Assembly (NCBI RefSeq): GCF_024436035.1
Contig: NZ_JANFNG010000003.1
Location: 1 to 64,000 of the forward strand
Reading direction: 5' to 3'
Source: Streptomyces humicola
GTDB taxonomy: Bacteria; Actinomycetota; Actinomycetes; Streptomycetales; Streptomycetaceae
DNA length: 64,000 nt
Made by a program: the position numbers and the translations under genes. Every line of letters starts with the position of its first letter. Within the stretch, counting starts at the first letter, position 1. The notes beneath the pieces were generated by a model, which worked only from the letters and a program-made list of their open reading frames with translations, was not told the DNA's origin and searched no databases. Below are positions 47,767 through 56,419 of the stretch, in pieces.

Positions 47767-47999
47767 TCTGAGGATGTTTGAGGAGGTGTCACCCGTTTGA
47801 GGGTCTGTAATCCGGACACTCGGGCATCCGGCCCGCTCTGGTCTTGCATGCACCGTATCAAGGGGCAGCAAACCGGGCATCGGTGCAGCGGCGCCCTGGT
47901 GGAGTGGGTGGCACCCGGCGCGGGCCGACATGTAGCTGTCGAGTTGTTGACCGGTCAAATTCCGGTGCGTATGCGCGCCGCGAATCTCTGTGCCAGTTG

Positions 48000-48022
48000 T
48001 GCCACCACTGTGAGTGGTGCTC
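48000..48022. promoter_or_regulatory. Weaker copy of the 9-5-9 palindrome
   Basis: TGCCACCAC-N5-GTGGTGCTC has a perfect CACCAC/GTGGTG core with the same 5-bp spacer as the site at 47744. It lies between the peptidase gene and cassette 5. Confidence 0.4.
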
Positions 48023-48096
48023 TAATGGCGGGACTTGCGGAGGTCCGCCCGGCGGCCTTCCGTTTTTCCGCGTGCATTCAGTCGTGCATCCGACTG

Positions 48097-50253
48097 CTAC
48101 GCCACTCCCAGTGAACGCCTCAGGAATGCCACCTGCAGCAGCAACAGGTTTTCCGCGACCTGTTCCTGAGGCGTCATGTGCGTGACGCCGGAGAGCGGAA
48201 GCACCTCATGCGGCCGTCCCGCGGCCAGCAGCGCGGAGGAAAGCCGCAGCGTATGGGCTGCGACGACGTTGTCGTCCGCGAGGCCGTGGATGATCATCAG
48301 CGGGCGGGCGGGAACGGTGGCGCCCGACAACTCACCGCCCTCGACGAGCGAGTTGGCGGTATAGACCTCCGGTGACTGAGACGGATCGCCCAGATAACGC
48401 TCCGTGTAGTGGGTGTCGTACAGACGCCAGTCGGTGACGGGCGCCCCCGCCACGCCCGCGTGGAACACATCCGGCCGCCGCAACACTGCGAGAGCCGCCA
48501 GATAGCCGCCGTACGACCAGCCGCGAATACCCACCCGCGTGAGGTCCAGCGGATACCCATCGGCCAGCGCATGCAGCGCGTCGACCTGGTCCTCCAGCGT
48601 GGCCCCGGCGAAGTTCCCCGCCACGGCCTTCTCCCACGCCGGGGAGCGGCCGGGCGTGCCGCGGCCGTCCGCCACGACCACCGCGAACCCCTGGTCGGCG
48701 AACCACTGCGAGGTCAGATGCGGATTGTGCGCGGCCACGACGCGCTGGCCGTGCGGGCCACCGTAGGGATCCATGAGCACCGGGAGCGGACCGTCCCCCT
48801 CCCGGTAGCCGGACGGGAGCAGCACCGCGGCCGGGATGCGCCGCTCGCCCGCCTCCACCAGCCGCGGCCGCGCCGTGATCACGGGGGTCTGCGCATACGA
48901 GGCGATCTCGGCGACCGGCTTGCCCTCCCGCAGTACGCGGACCACCGCCCCCGGACGGCCCGGCACCGCGGAGGCGAGCACCGTCAACGGCCCGCCACGC
49001 ACGGCCGAGTGACAACCGGGCTCCTCGGAGAGGCGGAACGCCCCCTGTGCGCTCACCCGGTAGACGTGCACCTCGCCCGTGCCCGGATCGTCCGCCTCGG
49101 GCCCGGCGGAGGCGGCGACGAGCACGTCCTCGTCCGCGACGTCGAGTACCGCCCGCACATGCAACTGCGCTCCGGTCAGCGGACGGTCGCCGACCACGAC
49201 CACCCGCGCCCCGCCCTTGTCCTCGATGCGCACCAGACGCCGGTCGGGCGTCCAGGCCGGCACCCCCGAGAACAGGTCCAGCCATACCGGATCCTCGTCC
49301 GCGTGCAGCGGAGTCGTCGCCCCCGTCCCGGCGTTCACCGACAGGCACACCTGGCTGCGCTGGTCGCGCGCCTGGACGAGAATCAGCGGAGGCCCGGCCG
49401 CGGACCAGTGGACGCGCGCGAGATACGGATAGCGCTCGCGGTCCCATTCGACCGCGGTGTGCGAGCCGTCCAGACCGATCAGGGCGAGCGAGACATCCGC
49501 GTTCGGCGTGCCGGCCGCCGGGTACGCCACCTCGGCAGGCTCCTGGTCCGGGTTGGCCGGATCGGAGATCCACCAGCGCCGCACCGGCGCGTCGTCGACC
49601 CGGGCCGCCAGCAGCCGGTCGCCCTCCGGCGACCACCAGAAGCCGCGGGAGCGGCCCATCTCCTCGGCGGCGATGAACTCGGCCAGGCCCCAGCTCTCGT
49701 GCTCGCCCGCCGGCTCGGCGAGCGGGCGGTCACCGGTACCGTCAGCGTCGACGACGCGCAGCGCGCCCGTCGCCACATAGGCGATGCGGCGGCCGTCGGG
49801 GGAGGGACGGGGGTCGGTCACCGGCCCCGGCACGGGCAGTTCGCGGGTGGTGCCGGCCCGCAGCTCGGCGGTGAAGAGCCGCCCCGACAGCGCAAACGCC
49901 GCCAACTCCACGGCGTCGTCGGTGGCGTAGCCGACCACACCGGCAGAGCCCTCGCGGCTGCGCTCGCGCCGCGCCCGTTCCTCGGCCGTCAGCTCCTCCT
50001 CGGCACCGGCGAGCAGTACGCGGGGGTCGGCGGCGATGCGTTCCGTACCGGAGCCGACGTCGAGCACCCACAGCATGGTGGCCCGGTCGGTCCCGGAAGC
50101 GGAGCGCAGGAAGGCGACGCGCTCGCCGTCGGGTGAGGCCGAGAAGGTACGGGGGGCACCGAGCGTGAACCGCTGGGTGCGGGCGTACTGCTGGGGGAAG
50201 GACACGTGCTCGTGGTCGCCGTCGTCGTGAGGCTGCTGCTCGTGATCGCTCAT
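48097..50253 (-). CDS. S9-family prolyl oligopeptidase (dipeptidyl peptidase IV-like)
   Basis: A 718-residue serine peptidase. A beta-propeller-like DPPIV N-terminal region (about 40-430) precedes an alpha/beta-hydrolase domain. The catalytic triad is visible: Ser580 in GWSYGG, Asp660 in HGLADDN and His692 in GVTHMT. The motif DGRGTPGRSPAWEKAVAGNF is also family-typical. No signal peptide is seen (N-terminus rich in His, Asp and Glu), so it is probably cytosolic. It would cut short peptides, often after proline or alanine, which fits a gene beside five peptide importers. The ATG at 50253 begins MSDHEQQPHDDGDHEH. Confidence 0.93.
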   Translation of the reverse strand: MSDHEQQPHDDGDHEHVSFPQQYARTQRFTLGAPRTFSASPDGERVAFLRSASGTDRATMLWVLDVGSGTERIAADPRVLLAGAEEELTAEERARRERSREGSAGVVGYATDDAVELAAFALSGRLFTAELRAGTTRELPVPGPVTDPRPSPDGRRIAYVATGALRVVDADGTGDRPLAEPAGEHESWGLAEFIAAEEMGRSRGFWWSPEGDRLLAARVDDAPVRRWWISDPANPDQEPAEVAYPAAGTPNADVSLALIGLDGSHTAVEWDRERYPYLARVHWSAAGPPLILVQARDQRSQVCLSVNAGTGATTPLHADEDPVWLDLFSGVPAWTPDRRLVRIEDKGGARVVVVGDRPLTGAQLHVRAVLDVADEDVLVAASAGPEADDPGTGEVHVYRVSAQGAFRLSEEPGCHSAVRGGPLTVLASAVPGRPGAVVRVLREGKPVAEIASYAQTPVITARPRLVEAGERRIPAAVLLPSGYREGDGPLPVLMDPYGGPHGQRVVAAHNPHLTSQWFADQGFAVVVADGRGTPGRSPAWEKAVAGNFAGATLEDQVDALHALADGYPLDLTRVGIRGWSYGGYLAALAVLRRPDVFHAGVAGAPVTDWRLYDTHYTERYLGDPSQSPEVYTANSLVEGGELSGATVPARPLMIIHGLADDNVVAAHTLRLSSALLAAGRPHEVLPLSGVTHMTPQEQVAENLLLLQVAFLRRSLGVA

Positions 50254-50631
50254 GGCGCCGAGCGTATTCGTCCGGAGCGCGATTGCCCGCGGGGACGACG
50301 CGCGCCTGTTACCCGCAAACGGGCGTGGCCAAAGATCGCACGTGTGATCCCTGGCGATCCCACATGCCGGACGGTTTCGGACGGCTCGCGGCCCCGCTTC
50401 CGAGGGCGTGTACGCATGAGGCCGGCGGCATGTGCCGGCCCGCCGCGCTCTTACTCCCAGGTCGGGGCTGTCGATGCGTCAACTGGCGGACGAGGGTGCG
50501 TACATGCGTGCGCCCCCACGTGCTTCCGTGCACCGACGTATGCGGTCGCGCGGAAAGTTATGATCGTCGGGCGTAGGTGGGTAATGACCTGCCGGCACGG
50601 TCCGGCCTTGCGTACGTGGAGGTGAGCCGCT
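50254..50631. other. Divergent promoter region, no gene
   Basis: 378 bp between the peptidase (minus) and the small membrane protein gene (plus). AAAGTTATGATCG near 50555 and TAATGACC near 50581 are AT-rich spots that could belong to promoters. No convincing gene or long repeat is present. Confidence 0.5.
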
Positions 50632-50826
50632 GTGGCACTTTCGGTATCGGCGGTGCTGCTGCTGCTGATCGTCGTCTTCCTTCTCATTCGCAAGTCCGGA
50701 CTGAAGGGCGGCCACGCGCTGGTCTGCGTGCTGCTCGGCTTCTACCTCGCCAGCTCTTCCATCGCGCCCACCATCCACCAGCTGACGACGAACGTGGCCG
50801 GGATGATCAGCAGCTTCAAGTTCTGA
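50632..50826 (+). CDS. Small two-helix membrane protein
   Basis: A 64-residue protein with a first helix at about 3-20 (LSVSAVLLLLIVVFLLI), a basic loop RKSGLKGGHA, a second hydrophobic segment (VCVLLGFYLASS) and a short amphipathic end (SIAPTIHQLTTNVAGMISSFKF). The GTG start has a very strong GGAGGTGA Shine-Dalgarno 6 nt upstream (50618-50625), which makes the gene credible despite its size. It ends 57 bp before mshB. Function is unknown. I recall similar short proteins in other streptomycetes but cannot name a family. Confidence 0.75.
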   Translation: MALSVSAVLLLLIVVFLLIRKSGLKGGHALVCVLLGFYLASSSIAPTIHQLTTNVAGMISSFKF

Positions 50827-50870
50827 CCCGCGCTGACCCGCGCTGATTCAGGATCCGGGCCGGAACGTCA

Positions 50871-50876
50871 TACCCT
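50871..50876 (+). promoter_or_regulatory. Candidate -10 box (TACCCT) for leaderless mshB
   Basis: TACCCT is followed by 7 nt and the ATG at 50884, with no ribosome-binding site between. This implies transcription starts at or next to the start codon. Confidence 0.45.
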
Positions 50877-50883
50877 GCGTGGT

Positions 50884-51786
50884 ATGAGCCAACCGCCCGA
50901 CCACCGACTCCGCCGTCTGCTGCTCGTGCACGCCCATCCCGACGACGAGTCGATCAACAACGGCGCGACCATGGCCAAGTACGCCGCCGAGGGCGCTGCG
51001 GTGACGCTGGTGACGTGCACGCTCGGTGAGGAGGGCGAGGTCATCCCGCCCGGCCTCGCCCATCTGGCGGCCGACCGCGACGACATCCTCGGCGAGTACC
51101 GGATCGGGGAACTGGCCGCGGCCATGAAGGAGCTGGGGGTGACCGACCACCGCTTCCTCGGCGGTCCCGGCCGCTACCGCGACTCCGGGATGATGGGCGC
51201 TCCGCAGAACGAGCGGCCGGGCTGCTTCTGGCAGGCCGACCTGGACGAGGCGGCGGGGGATCTGGTCGAGGTAATCCGCGAAGTACAGCCTCAGGTGCTC
51301 GTCACCTACGACACCAACGGCGGCTACGGGCACCCCGACCACATCAAGGCACACCAGGTCGCGATGCGCGCCGCCGACCTCGCCGCCGACCCGGCCCACG
51401 GCGACGGCGAGCCGCACACCATCTCCAAGATCTACTGGAACTGCGTGCCGCGCTCCGTCGTCGAGGAGGGCTTCCGCCGGCTGCGGGCGGCCGGTCGTTC
51501 GTTCCCCTTCGAGGGGATCGCCACCGCCGACGACGTGCCGGGCGTCCTGGACGACGCTCAGGTGACGGCGGCGATCGACGCAGGCGCCCACGCGGAGCGG
51601 AAGTCGGCGGCGATGCGGGCGCACGCGACGCAGATCGCGGTGGACGGGCCGTTCTTCGCGCTCTCCAACGACCTCGGGCAGCCGGTCTTCGCGACCGAGT
51701 ACTACCGGTTGGTGCGGGGGACGCCGGGAACCGGCGGAGGAGCGGACGCGCGTGAGGACGATCTGTTCGCCGGGCTGGGGGTGTGA
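50884..51786 (+). CDS. mshB: Mycothiol biosynthesis deacetylase MshB
   Basis: A 300-residue zinc hydrolase that deacetylates GlcNAc-inositol to GlcN-inositol in mycothiol synthesis, in the cytosol. Metal-site motifs of the LmbE/PIG-L fold are AHPDDE (His18, Asp21) and GHPDH (His near 149). SRRR-type N-termini of the related amidase Mca are absent, and the length fits MshB. The start appears leaderless (TACCCT at 50871). The next membrane-protein gene begins 2-4 bp around its stop, so they are cotranscribed. The chromosomal context near typA/lpqW agrees with the mycobacterial mshB neighbourhood (Rv1170). Confidence 0.93.
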   Translation: MSQPPDHRLRRLLLVHAHPDDESINNGATMAKYAAEGAAVTLVTCTLGEEGEVIPPGLAHLAADRDDILGEYRIGELAAAMKELGVTDHRFLGGPGRYRDSGMMGAPQNERPGCFWQADLDEAAGDLVEVIREVQPQVLVTYDTNGGYGHPDHIKAHQVAMRAADLAADPAHGDGEPHTISKIYWNCVPRSVVEEGFRRLRAAGRSFPFEGIATADDVPGVLDDAQVTAAIDAGAHAERKSAAMRAHATQIAVDGPFFALSNDLGQPVFATEYYRLVRGTPGTGGGADAREDDLFAGLGV

Positions 51787-51788
51787 CG

Positions 51789-52181
51789 ATGTCGCGTAAC
51801 CGCCCGTTCATCTCGTCCATCGGATATGTCGGTTTGGCCGTGCTCGGCTGTCTCGTCGCGGTGGCTGGTGCGCTTGTCCAGGACGGCTGGTTTCCCGGCG
51901 GTTTGATCCTGGCCCTGGTGGGTACGGCTGCGCTCTTCTATGGCGGCAGGACGCTGATGGAGAGCCGACTGGGCGCCGTGGTCCCCCTGGTGGCGTGGTT
52001 CCTCACCGTGATGTACCTCAGCGTCTCGCGGCCGGAAGGAGACTTCCTCTTCGCCGCCGAAATCGGCCCGTACATCTTCCTGCTCGGTGGTATGGCCGCC
52101 GGGGTGATCTGCGCTACGGTGCAGCGTCATTCGCCATCGGGCCCGCCACCGAGTGTGCGGGGCGCCCGACTTGGGCAGTGA
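51789..52181 (+). CDS. Four-helix membrane protein (DUF6113-like)
   Basis: A 130-residue integral membrane protein with four hydrophobic segments: SIGYVGLAVLGCLVAVAGALV, GGLILALVGTAALFYGG, GAVVPLVAWFLTVMYLSV and GPYIFLLGGMAAGVICATV. The polar C-terminal tail is about 20 residues. I recall the DUF6113 label for proteins at this position beside mshB, but have not checked it. GTG 51783 overlaps the mshB stop (GTGA). The ATG at 51789 follows a GGGGGTG stretch and is preferred slightly. Function is unknown; coupling to mshB suggests co-expression only. Confidence 0.8.
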   Translation: MSRNRPFISSIGYVGLAVLGCLVAVAGALVQDGWFPGGLILALVGTAALFYGGRTLMESRLGAVVPLVAWFLTVMYLSVSRPEGDFLFAAEIGPYIFLLGGMAAGVICATVQRHSPSGPPPSVRGARLGQ

Positions 52182-52355
52182 TGAGAGCTGCGTCCCGGAA
52201 GCTGACTCGCCGGCGGGGCATCGGTCGTGCATCGGTATCGGTTCGGATCGGCGGTCCCGGGGCCCTGCCTGGCGCAGGCCAGTATGGTGGTGCGCGCCGG
52301 CGAGCCGCCTGCGGATGGCCGTGACGGGTGGCGAAGCTAACCGGGAGAACCTGCA

Positions 52356-54587
52356 TTGAGCCGTGAAACTGACAGTTCGTCCTCAGGACCCCAGGGGCGC
52401 GGCGGTGCCGCGTACCCGTCCGGGACCCCGCCGTACGGAACGCGCCAGTATCCGTCGCTGCATCCGCAGGAGGATCCGCTGGGCGGCGGTGACGGCCCCG
52501 CAGGGAGCGGGGCGGCCGCGGAGAGCGCGGGCGCGGCCGAGCGCCGCCCCGATGGGCCGAAGACCGAGACCACGCTGACCACCCGGATCCGGATCAACAT
52601 CCCCGGCTCCCGGCCGATTCCGCCGGTGGTGGTGCGTACTCCGGTAACGGAGGGCAAGGACGGCTCGGCGAAGAGCCAGGGCAGCGCGGGTGCTGCGGGG
52701 GAGGTGCCCTCTGCCGACTCGGGGCAGGCGCCTGCTCCTTGGCCGCCACCGGGCGTCGGTTCCGCGGGCGCTGCCGGTGCTGCGAGTGCGGGCGCGGCTG
52801 CGGGTATGGCTGCGGCCGAGGCCGGTGCGCCGGGCGGCGGTACGGAAAAGCCTCCCGCCAGCGACTGGTTCGCGCCACGCAAGCCGCCGAGCGCGTCCGG
52901 CTCGTCCGGCTCAGCCGCATCGTCCGGTGCGGTAGGTGAATCCGGGGGCCCGTCGTCCGGCGGGATGCCGTCGGCCACGGGCGGCCCGGGCGCCGGTGTC
53001 CCGCGTCAGCCCAACATCCCGTACCTGAACGGGAATGCGGGCGTGCCGCACCCCGCGGGGCCCGTCGAGCAGGAGGCGCCCTCCCGCACGGCTCCGCCGT
53101 GGCCGCCGGAGACGGGTCCGTCGTCCGATCAGGAGCAGGGCCCGGTCGCCGGGCCGCCGGCCGGCAGCGTGCCGTTCCCGACGCAGACGTCACCCGCGGC
53201 CGGGCAGGAGCCGCCCGCCGGTCCCACTGTCGGCCCGATGACGGGCGGGCTGCGTACGCCGACGGAGTCGCCGCGGCCCGGGTACCGTCCGCCGAGCGGC
53301 GGCACCGGGTCCTTCCGCCCACTCTCCGACGCCGCGGCCGACGCACCGGCAGCGGCTCCCGGCCCGCTGGGTTCGCCGGGTGTGCCGGGAGTGCCGGGTG
53401 CGCCCGCTGCGCCGAGAATGTTTGATATGCCCGGTCCGACGCCCGAGGTGCCGAACGCGTCGGCAGCGTCGTCCATGTCCTCGGCTGCCGACGACGGCCC
53501 GGGGGCGCACGTCTCCGGCGACACGCTGATCAGCGGCGTGCGCACGGTGCCCCCGCCGGGGGCGAACCCCCTCACGCCGCAGGCTGCGGGCTCCGCTTCG
53601 TCCTCCCGAAGGGGGGTGGGCGCCAAGCCGGCGTCCAAGGGGCGTTCCAAGCTGGTGCTGGCGGGTGCCGGCCTGGTCGGCGTGCTCGCTGTCGCCTACG
53701 GCGCGGGCCTGCTCATGGACCACGCGGACGTTCCCAACGGCACCGTCGTGCTGGGGACGAACATCGGCGGGAAGAGCAAGGACGACGCGGTCAAGGCGCT
53801 GGATGCGGCTATGGGCAACCGGGCCACCGCACCGCTGCAGATCGAGGTCGGCAACCAGTCCAAGCAGTTGGACCCGCAGCTCGCCGGGCTCGGCATCGAC
53901 ACGGACGAAACGGTCCGCGAGGTCGCGCACCGCGACTACAACCCGATCTCCGTGATCAGCTCACTCTTCGGAGGAACGCACGACGTCGCACCGGCGATCA
54001 CCGTCGACCAGGACAAACTGGGCAGCGCGCTGCAGACGCTGACGGCGGGCACGGGCTCCGGCTCCGGCTCAGACGGCATGGTCAAGTTCGTCGACGGCAA
54101 ACCGGTCGCCGTCCCGGGCAGGCCCTACCAGGCCGTCGATCCGAACTCCGCCGCGCAGAAGATAACGGCGGAGTACACGCAGCGCGCCGAGACCGGCCAG
54201 AACCAACCGGTGCCGCTTCAGGTGACCGTCCAGCAGCCCAAGGTCACGCAGGCCGCGCTCGAAAAGGCGATCATGACGATCGGTGATCCGGCGATGTCCG
54301 GAAGGATCACCGTGGTCGCGGGGACGAAGGAGGTCCCGTTCAGCCCGCAGAAGTCGCTGAGCAAGATCCTCACGATCGTCCCGGACGCGCAGGGGCAGCT
54401 CACGCTCCACTTCGACCTGCAGGTGCTGCAGCAGCTGTACGGCAACTCCTTCGACGGTGTCCTACTGGTGCGCGGCGACGGCTCCAAGACGCCGGTCACC
54501 CCGCAGGACGTGGCGTCGGCGATGATGCCGGAGCTGCGCAAGACCGCGGCAACGAAGATCGCGACGATCCCCAACGTGGCGAAGTAG
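52356..54587 (+). CDS. Membrane-anchored protein with disordered N-terminus and PG_binding_4-like repeats
   Basis: A 743-residue protein. Residues 1-430 are low complexity, rich in Gly, Pro, Ala and Ser. One transmembrane helix follows (about 431-455, KLVLAGAGLVGVLAVAYGAG). The external part (about 456-743) has two segments like the YoaR/PG_binding_4 fold: VVLGTNIGGKSKDDAVKALDAA ... LAGLGIDTDETV, and a second one around residues 640-720. No VanW or L,D-transpeptidase domain is present. The TTG at 52356 has GGGAG 8 nt upstream. Topology would put the disordered half inside the cell. A cell-wall role is inferred from the repeats. Confidence 0.75.
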   Translation: MSRETDSSSSGPQGRGGAAYPSGTPPYGTRQYPSLHPQEDPLGGGDGPAGSGAAAESAGAAERRPDGPKTETTLTTRIRINIPGSRPIPPVVVRTPVTEGKDGSAKSQGSAGAAGEVPSADSGQAPAPWPPPGVGSAGAAGAASAGAAAGMAAAEAGAPGGGTEKPPASDWFAPRKPPSASGSSGSAASSGAVGESGGPSSGGMPSATGGPGAGVPRQPNIPYLNGNAGVPHPAGPVEQEAPSRTAPPWPPETGPSSDQEQGPVAGPPAGSVPFPTQTSPAAGQEPPAGPTVGPMTGGLRTPTESPRPGYRPPSGGTGSFRPLSDAAADAPAAAPGPLGSPGVPGVPGAPAAPRMFDMPGPTPEVPNASAASSMSSAADDGPGAHVSGDTLISGVRTVPPPGANPLTPQAAGSASSSRRGVGAKPASKGRSKLVLAGAGLVGVLAVAYGAGLLMDHADVPNGTVVLGTNIGGKSKDDAVKALDAAMGNRATAPLQIEVGNQSKQLDPQLAGLGIDTDETVREVAHRDYNPISVISSLFGGTHDVAPAITVDQDKLGSALQTLTAGTGSGSGSDGMVKFVDGKPVAVPGRPYQAVDPNSAAQKITAEYTQRAETGQNQPVPLQVTVQQPKVTQAALEKAIMTIGDPAMSGRITVVAGTKEVPFSPQKSLSKILTIVPDAQGQLTLHFDLQVLQQLYGNSFDGVLLVRGDGSKTPVTPQDVASAMMPELRKTAATKIATIPNVAK

Positions 54588-54623
54588 CGCGCCGACAGCT
54601 GGGATCCACCGCTGGGATGTCAC

Positions 54624-54655
54624 GTCCTGGGGATGACAGATGTCATCCCCAGGAC
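54624..54655. promoter_or_regulatory. Perfect 32-bp palindrome upstream of the ABC/two-component operon
   Basis: GTCCTGGGGATGACA, spacer GA, then its exact reverse complement (15-bp arms). It lies 51 bp before the ABC ATPase start codon, where a promoter would be expected, and 36 bp after the stop of the preceding gene. It could be the operator of the LuxR-type response regulator encoded at the end of the operon, or a terminator, or both. Confidence 0.6.
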
Positions 54656-54706
54656 ACGACGGGCGGCACTGCCGCGAGGGCGGGCGGGTTGGCGAAGCTG
54701 TATGCC

Positions 54707-55672
54707 ATGAGCGCTACAGCCGCACCGACATCCGCATCCACGCCGCCGCCAAAACGTGACACGGGAACACCCGTCGTCCGCTTCTCGGGCGTGAACAAGA
54801 GCTACGGACAGGTCAAGGCCGTCCAGGAGCTCCATCTGAATCTGCACTCCGGCGAGACGGTGGCACTGCTCGGGCCGAACGGCGCGGGCAAGTCCACCAC
54901 CCTCGACCTGCTGCTCGGACTGCGCAACGCCGATTCGGGCACCGTCGAGGTCTTCGGGTCCACGCCCGCGCGTGCCATAGCCAGGGGCAAGGTGGGCGCG
55001 ATGCTGCAGAGCGGCGGCCTGATGGAGGAGGTCAAGGTCCGCGAGCTGGTCAAGCTCGCCTGCGACCTGCACCCGCGCGCCTATCCGGTCGAGAAGGTGA
55101 TGCAGAGCGCGGGCGTCCAGGACATAGCCGACCGCATGGTCAACAAGCTCTCCGGAGGCCAGGAGCAGCGGGTGCGCTTCGCCCTCGCCACTGCGGGCGC
55201 GAGCGACCTGATCATCCTCGACGAACCGACCACCGGCATGGACGTCACCGTCCGCCAGGCCTTCTGGGCGAAGATGCGGGAGCAGGCGGCCCAGGGCCGC
55301 ACGGTCCTGTTCGCCACGCACTACCTCGAAGAAGCCGACGCCATCGCCGACCGGGTGATCGTCCTGCACCGGGGGCGGATACTCGCCGACGGCTCGGCCG
55401 CGGAGATCAAGGCGAAGGCCGGTGCCCGTCGCATCGTCTTCGACCTTGAGGGGCCGATCGACGAGGCCGCGCTCCGCGGGCTGCCGTCCCTCACCACGCT
55501 CTCCGTCTCGGGCCGCACGGTCCGCATCCAGTCCACCGACGCCGACGCGACCACACACGCGATCTACGGGCTCGGTCTCTACCCCCGCAATCTGGAAGTC
55601 TCCGGCCTTGGCCTGGAGCAGGCGTTCATAGCGATCACCGACGCCGCGACCGCCGAGGAGGCAGCCCGATGA
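54707..55672 (+). CDS. ABC-2 exporter ATPase
   Basis: A 321-residue cytosolic ATPase of the drug/lipid exporter (DrrA/CcmA-like) class. It has Walker A GPNGAGKST, signature LSGGQEQRVRFALA, Walker B LIILDEPTTGMD, the switch histidine in FATHYLEE, and a C-terminal regulatory domain ending LGLEQAFIAITDAATAEEAAR. The ATG at 54707 (MSATAAPTSAS) gives the normal start of the fold after a Thr/Pro-rich leader; in-frame starts further up run into the palindrome. The stop overlaps the permease start (ATGA). It forms an operon with a permease, a histidine kinase and a response regulator. Confidence 0.9.
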   Translation: MSATAAPTSASTPPPKRDTGTPVVRFSGVNKSYGQVKAVQELHLNLHSGETVALLGPNGAGKSTTLDLLLGLRNADSGTVEVFGSTPARAIARGKVGAMLQSGGLMEEVKVRELVKLACDLHPRAYPVEKVMQSAGVQDIADRMVNKLSGGQEQRVRFALATAGASDLIILDEPTTGMDVTVRQAFWAKMREQAAQGRTVLFATHYLEEADAIADRVIVLHRGRILADGSAAEIKAKAGARRIVFDLEGPIDEAALRGLPSLTTLSVSGRTVRIQSTDADATTHAIYGLGLYPRNLEVSGLGLEQAFIAITDAATAEEAAR

Positions 55673-56409
55673 AGACGCTCGTCAAGCTTGAGATCATCCG
55701 CACCGTGCGCAACAAGCGGTTCATGTTCTTCTCGGTGATCTACCCGTCGGCGCTGTTCATGCTCATCGCCGGCCCGGCGAAGAACGACACGGCGATAGGC
55801 GGCACCGGCCTGACCATGCCGCTGTACTACATGGTCGCCATGGCCTCGTTCGGCGCCCTGACGGCGGTGCTGATGGGCAACAGCGAGCGCATCGCCAAGG
55901 AGCGCGAGAAGGGGTGGGTACGGCAGCTTCGGCTCACCTCGCTGCCCGGCCGGGGATACGTCATAGCCAAGATCGCCTCGGCGGCCACGGTGACCCTGCC
56001 CTCGATCGTGATGGTCCAGATAGTGGCGGCCGCCTTCAAGGGCGTGCGGCTGGACGCCTGGCAGTGGGGCGCGCTCACGGTCTCCATCTGGGCAGGGAGC
56101 CTCGTCTTCGCGGCCCTGGGCGTGGCCATCGGCTACATGGCCTCCGGTGACGCCGTGCGCCCGCTCACCATGCTCGTCTACTTCGCCCTGTCGATACTCG
56201 GCGGCCTGTGGATGCCGTTCACGATCTTCCCGCACTGGCTGCAGGAGACCGCCAAGTGGCTGCCCACCCACCCCTACACCGCTCTCGGCCAGGCGATCGA
56301 GCTCGGCAATGCACCGCACGTCAAGGACATGGCGATCCTCGCCGCATATCTCGTGATCTTCGTAGGTGCGGCAGCATGGCTGTACCGCAAGGACACCCGC
56401 AAGGCGTGA
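55669..56409 (+). CDS. ABC-2 type permease
   Basis: A 246-residue membrane protein with six hydrophobic segments, including FFSVIYPSALFMLIAGPA, LYYMVAMASFGALTAVLMG, WAGSLVFAALGVAIGYMAS and LTMLVYFALSILGGLWMPF. The last, with the following PHWLQETAKWLPTHPY, is a typical ABC-2 feature. It forms the pore for the ATPase encoded just before it (start overlaps that stop). Substrate is unknown; in related loci such pairs export lipids or give resistance to membrane-active compounds. Confidence 0.9.
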   Translation: MKTLVKLEIIRTVRNKRFMFFSVIYPSALFMLIAGPAKNDTAIGGTGLTMPLYYMVAMASFGALTAVLMGNSERIAKEREKGWVRQLRLTSLPGRGYVIAKIASAATVTLPSIVMVQIVAAAFKGVRLDAWQWGALTVSIWAGSLVFAALGVAIGYMASGDAVRPLTMLVYFALSILGGLWMPFTIFPHWLQETAKWLPTHPYTALGQAIELGNAPHVKDMAILAAYLVIFVGAAAWLYRKDTRKA

Positions 56410-56419
56410 GGACGTGACC

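Larger units (their letters stand above)
47455..48096. other. Upstream region of cassette 5 with two palindromic sites, no gene
   Basis: About 640 bp between the SBP start (minus) and the end of the S9 peptidase gene (minus). AT-rich DNA at 47680-47745 (CGATTAAAGATTGATAAC, TTTATGTAATGG) is a plausible promoter zone. A perfect 9-5-9 palindrome lies at 47744-47766 and a weaker one at 48000-48022. The frames over 47797-48114 look non-coding. I saw no clear terminator for the peptidase gene. Confidence 0.6.

Noticed and set aside
47797-48185. Cysteine-containing plus-strand frames near the end of the S9 peptidase gene
   Set aside because: The CxxC-like look comes from the palindromic CACCAC/GTGGTG DNA; there is no ribosome site and they overlap a convergent conserved gene.
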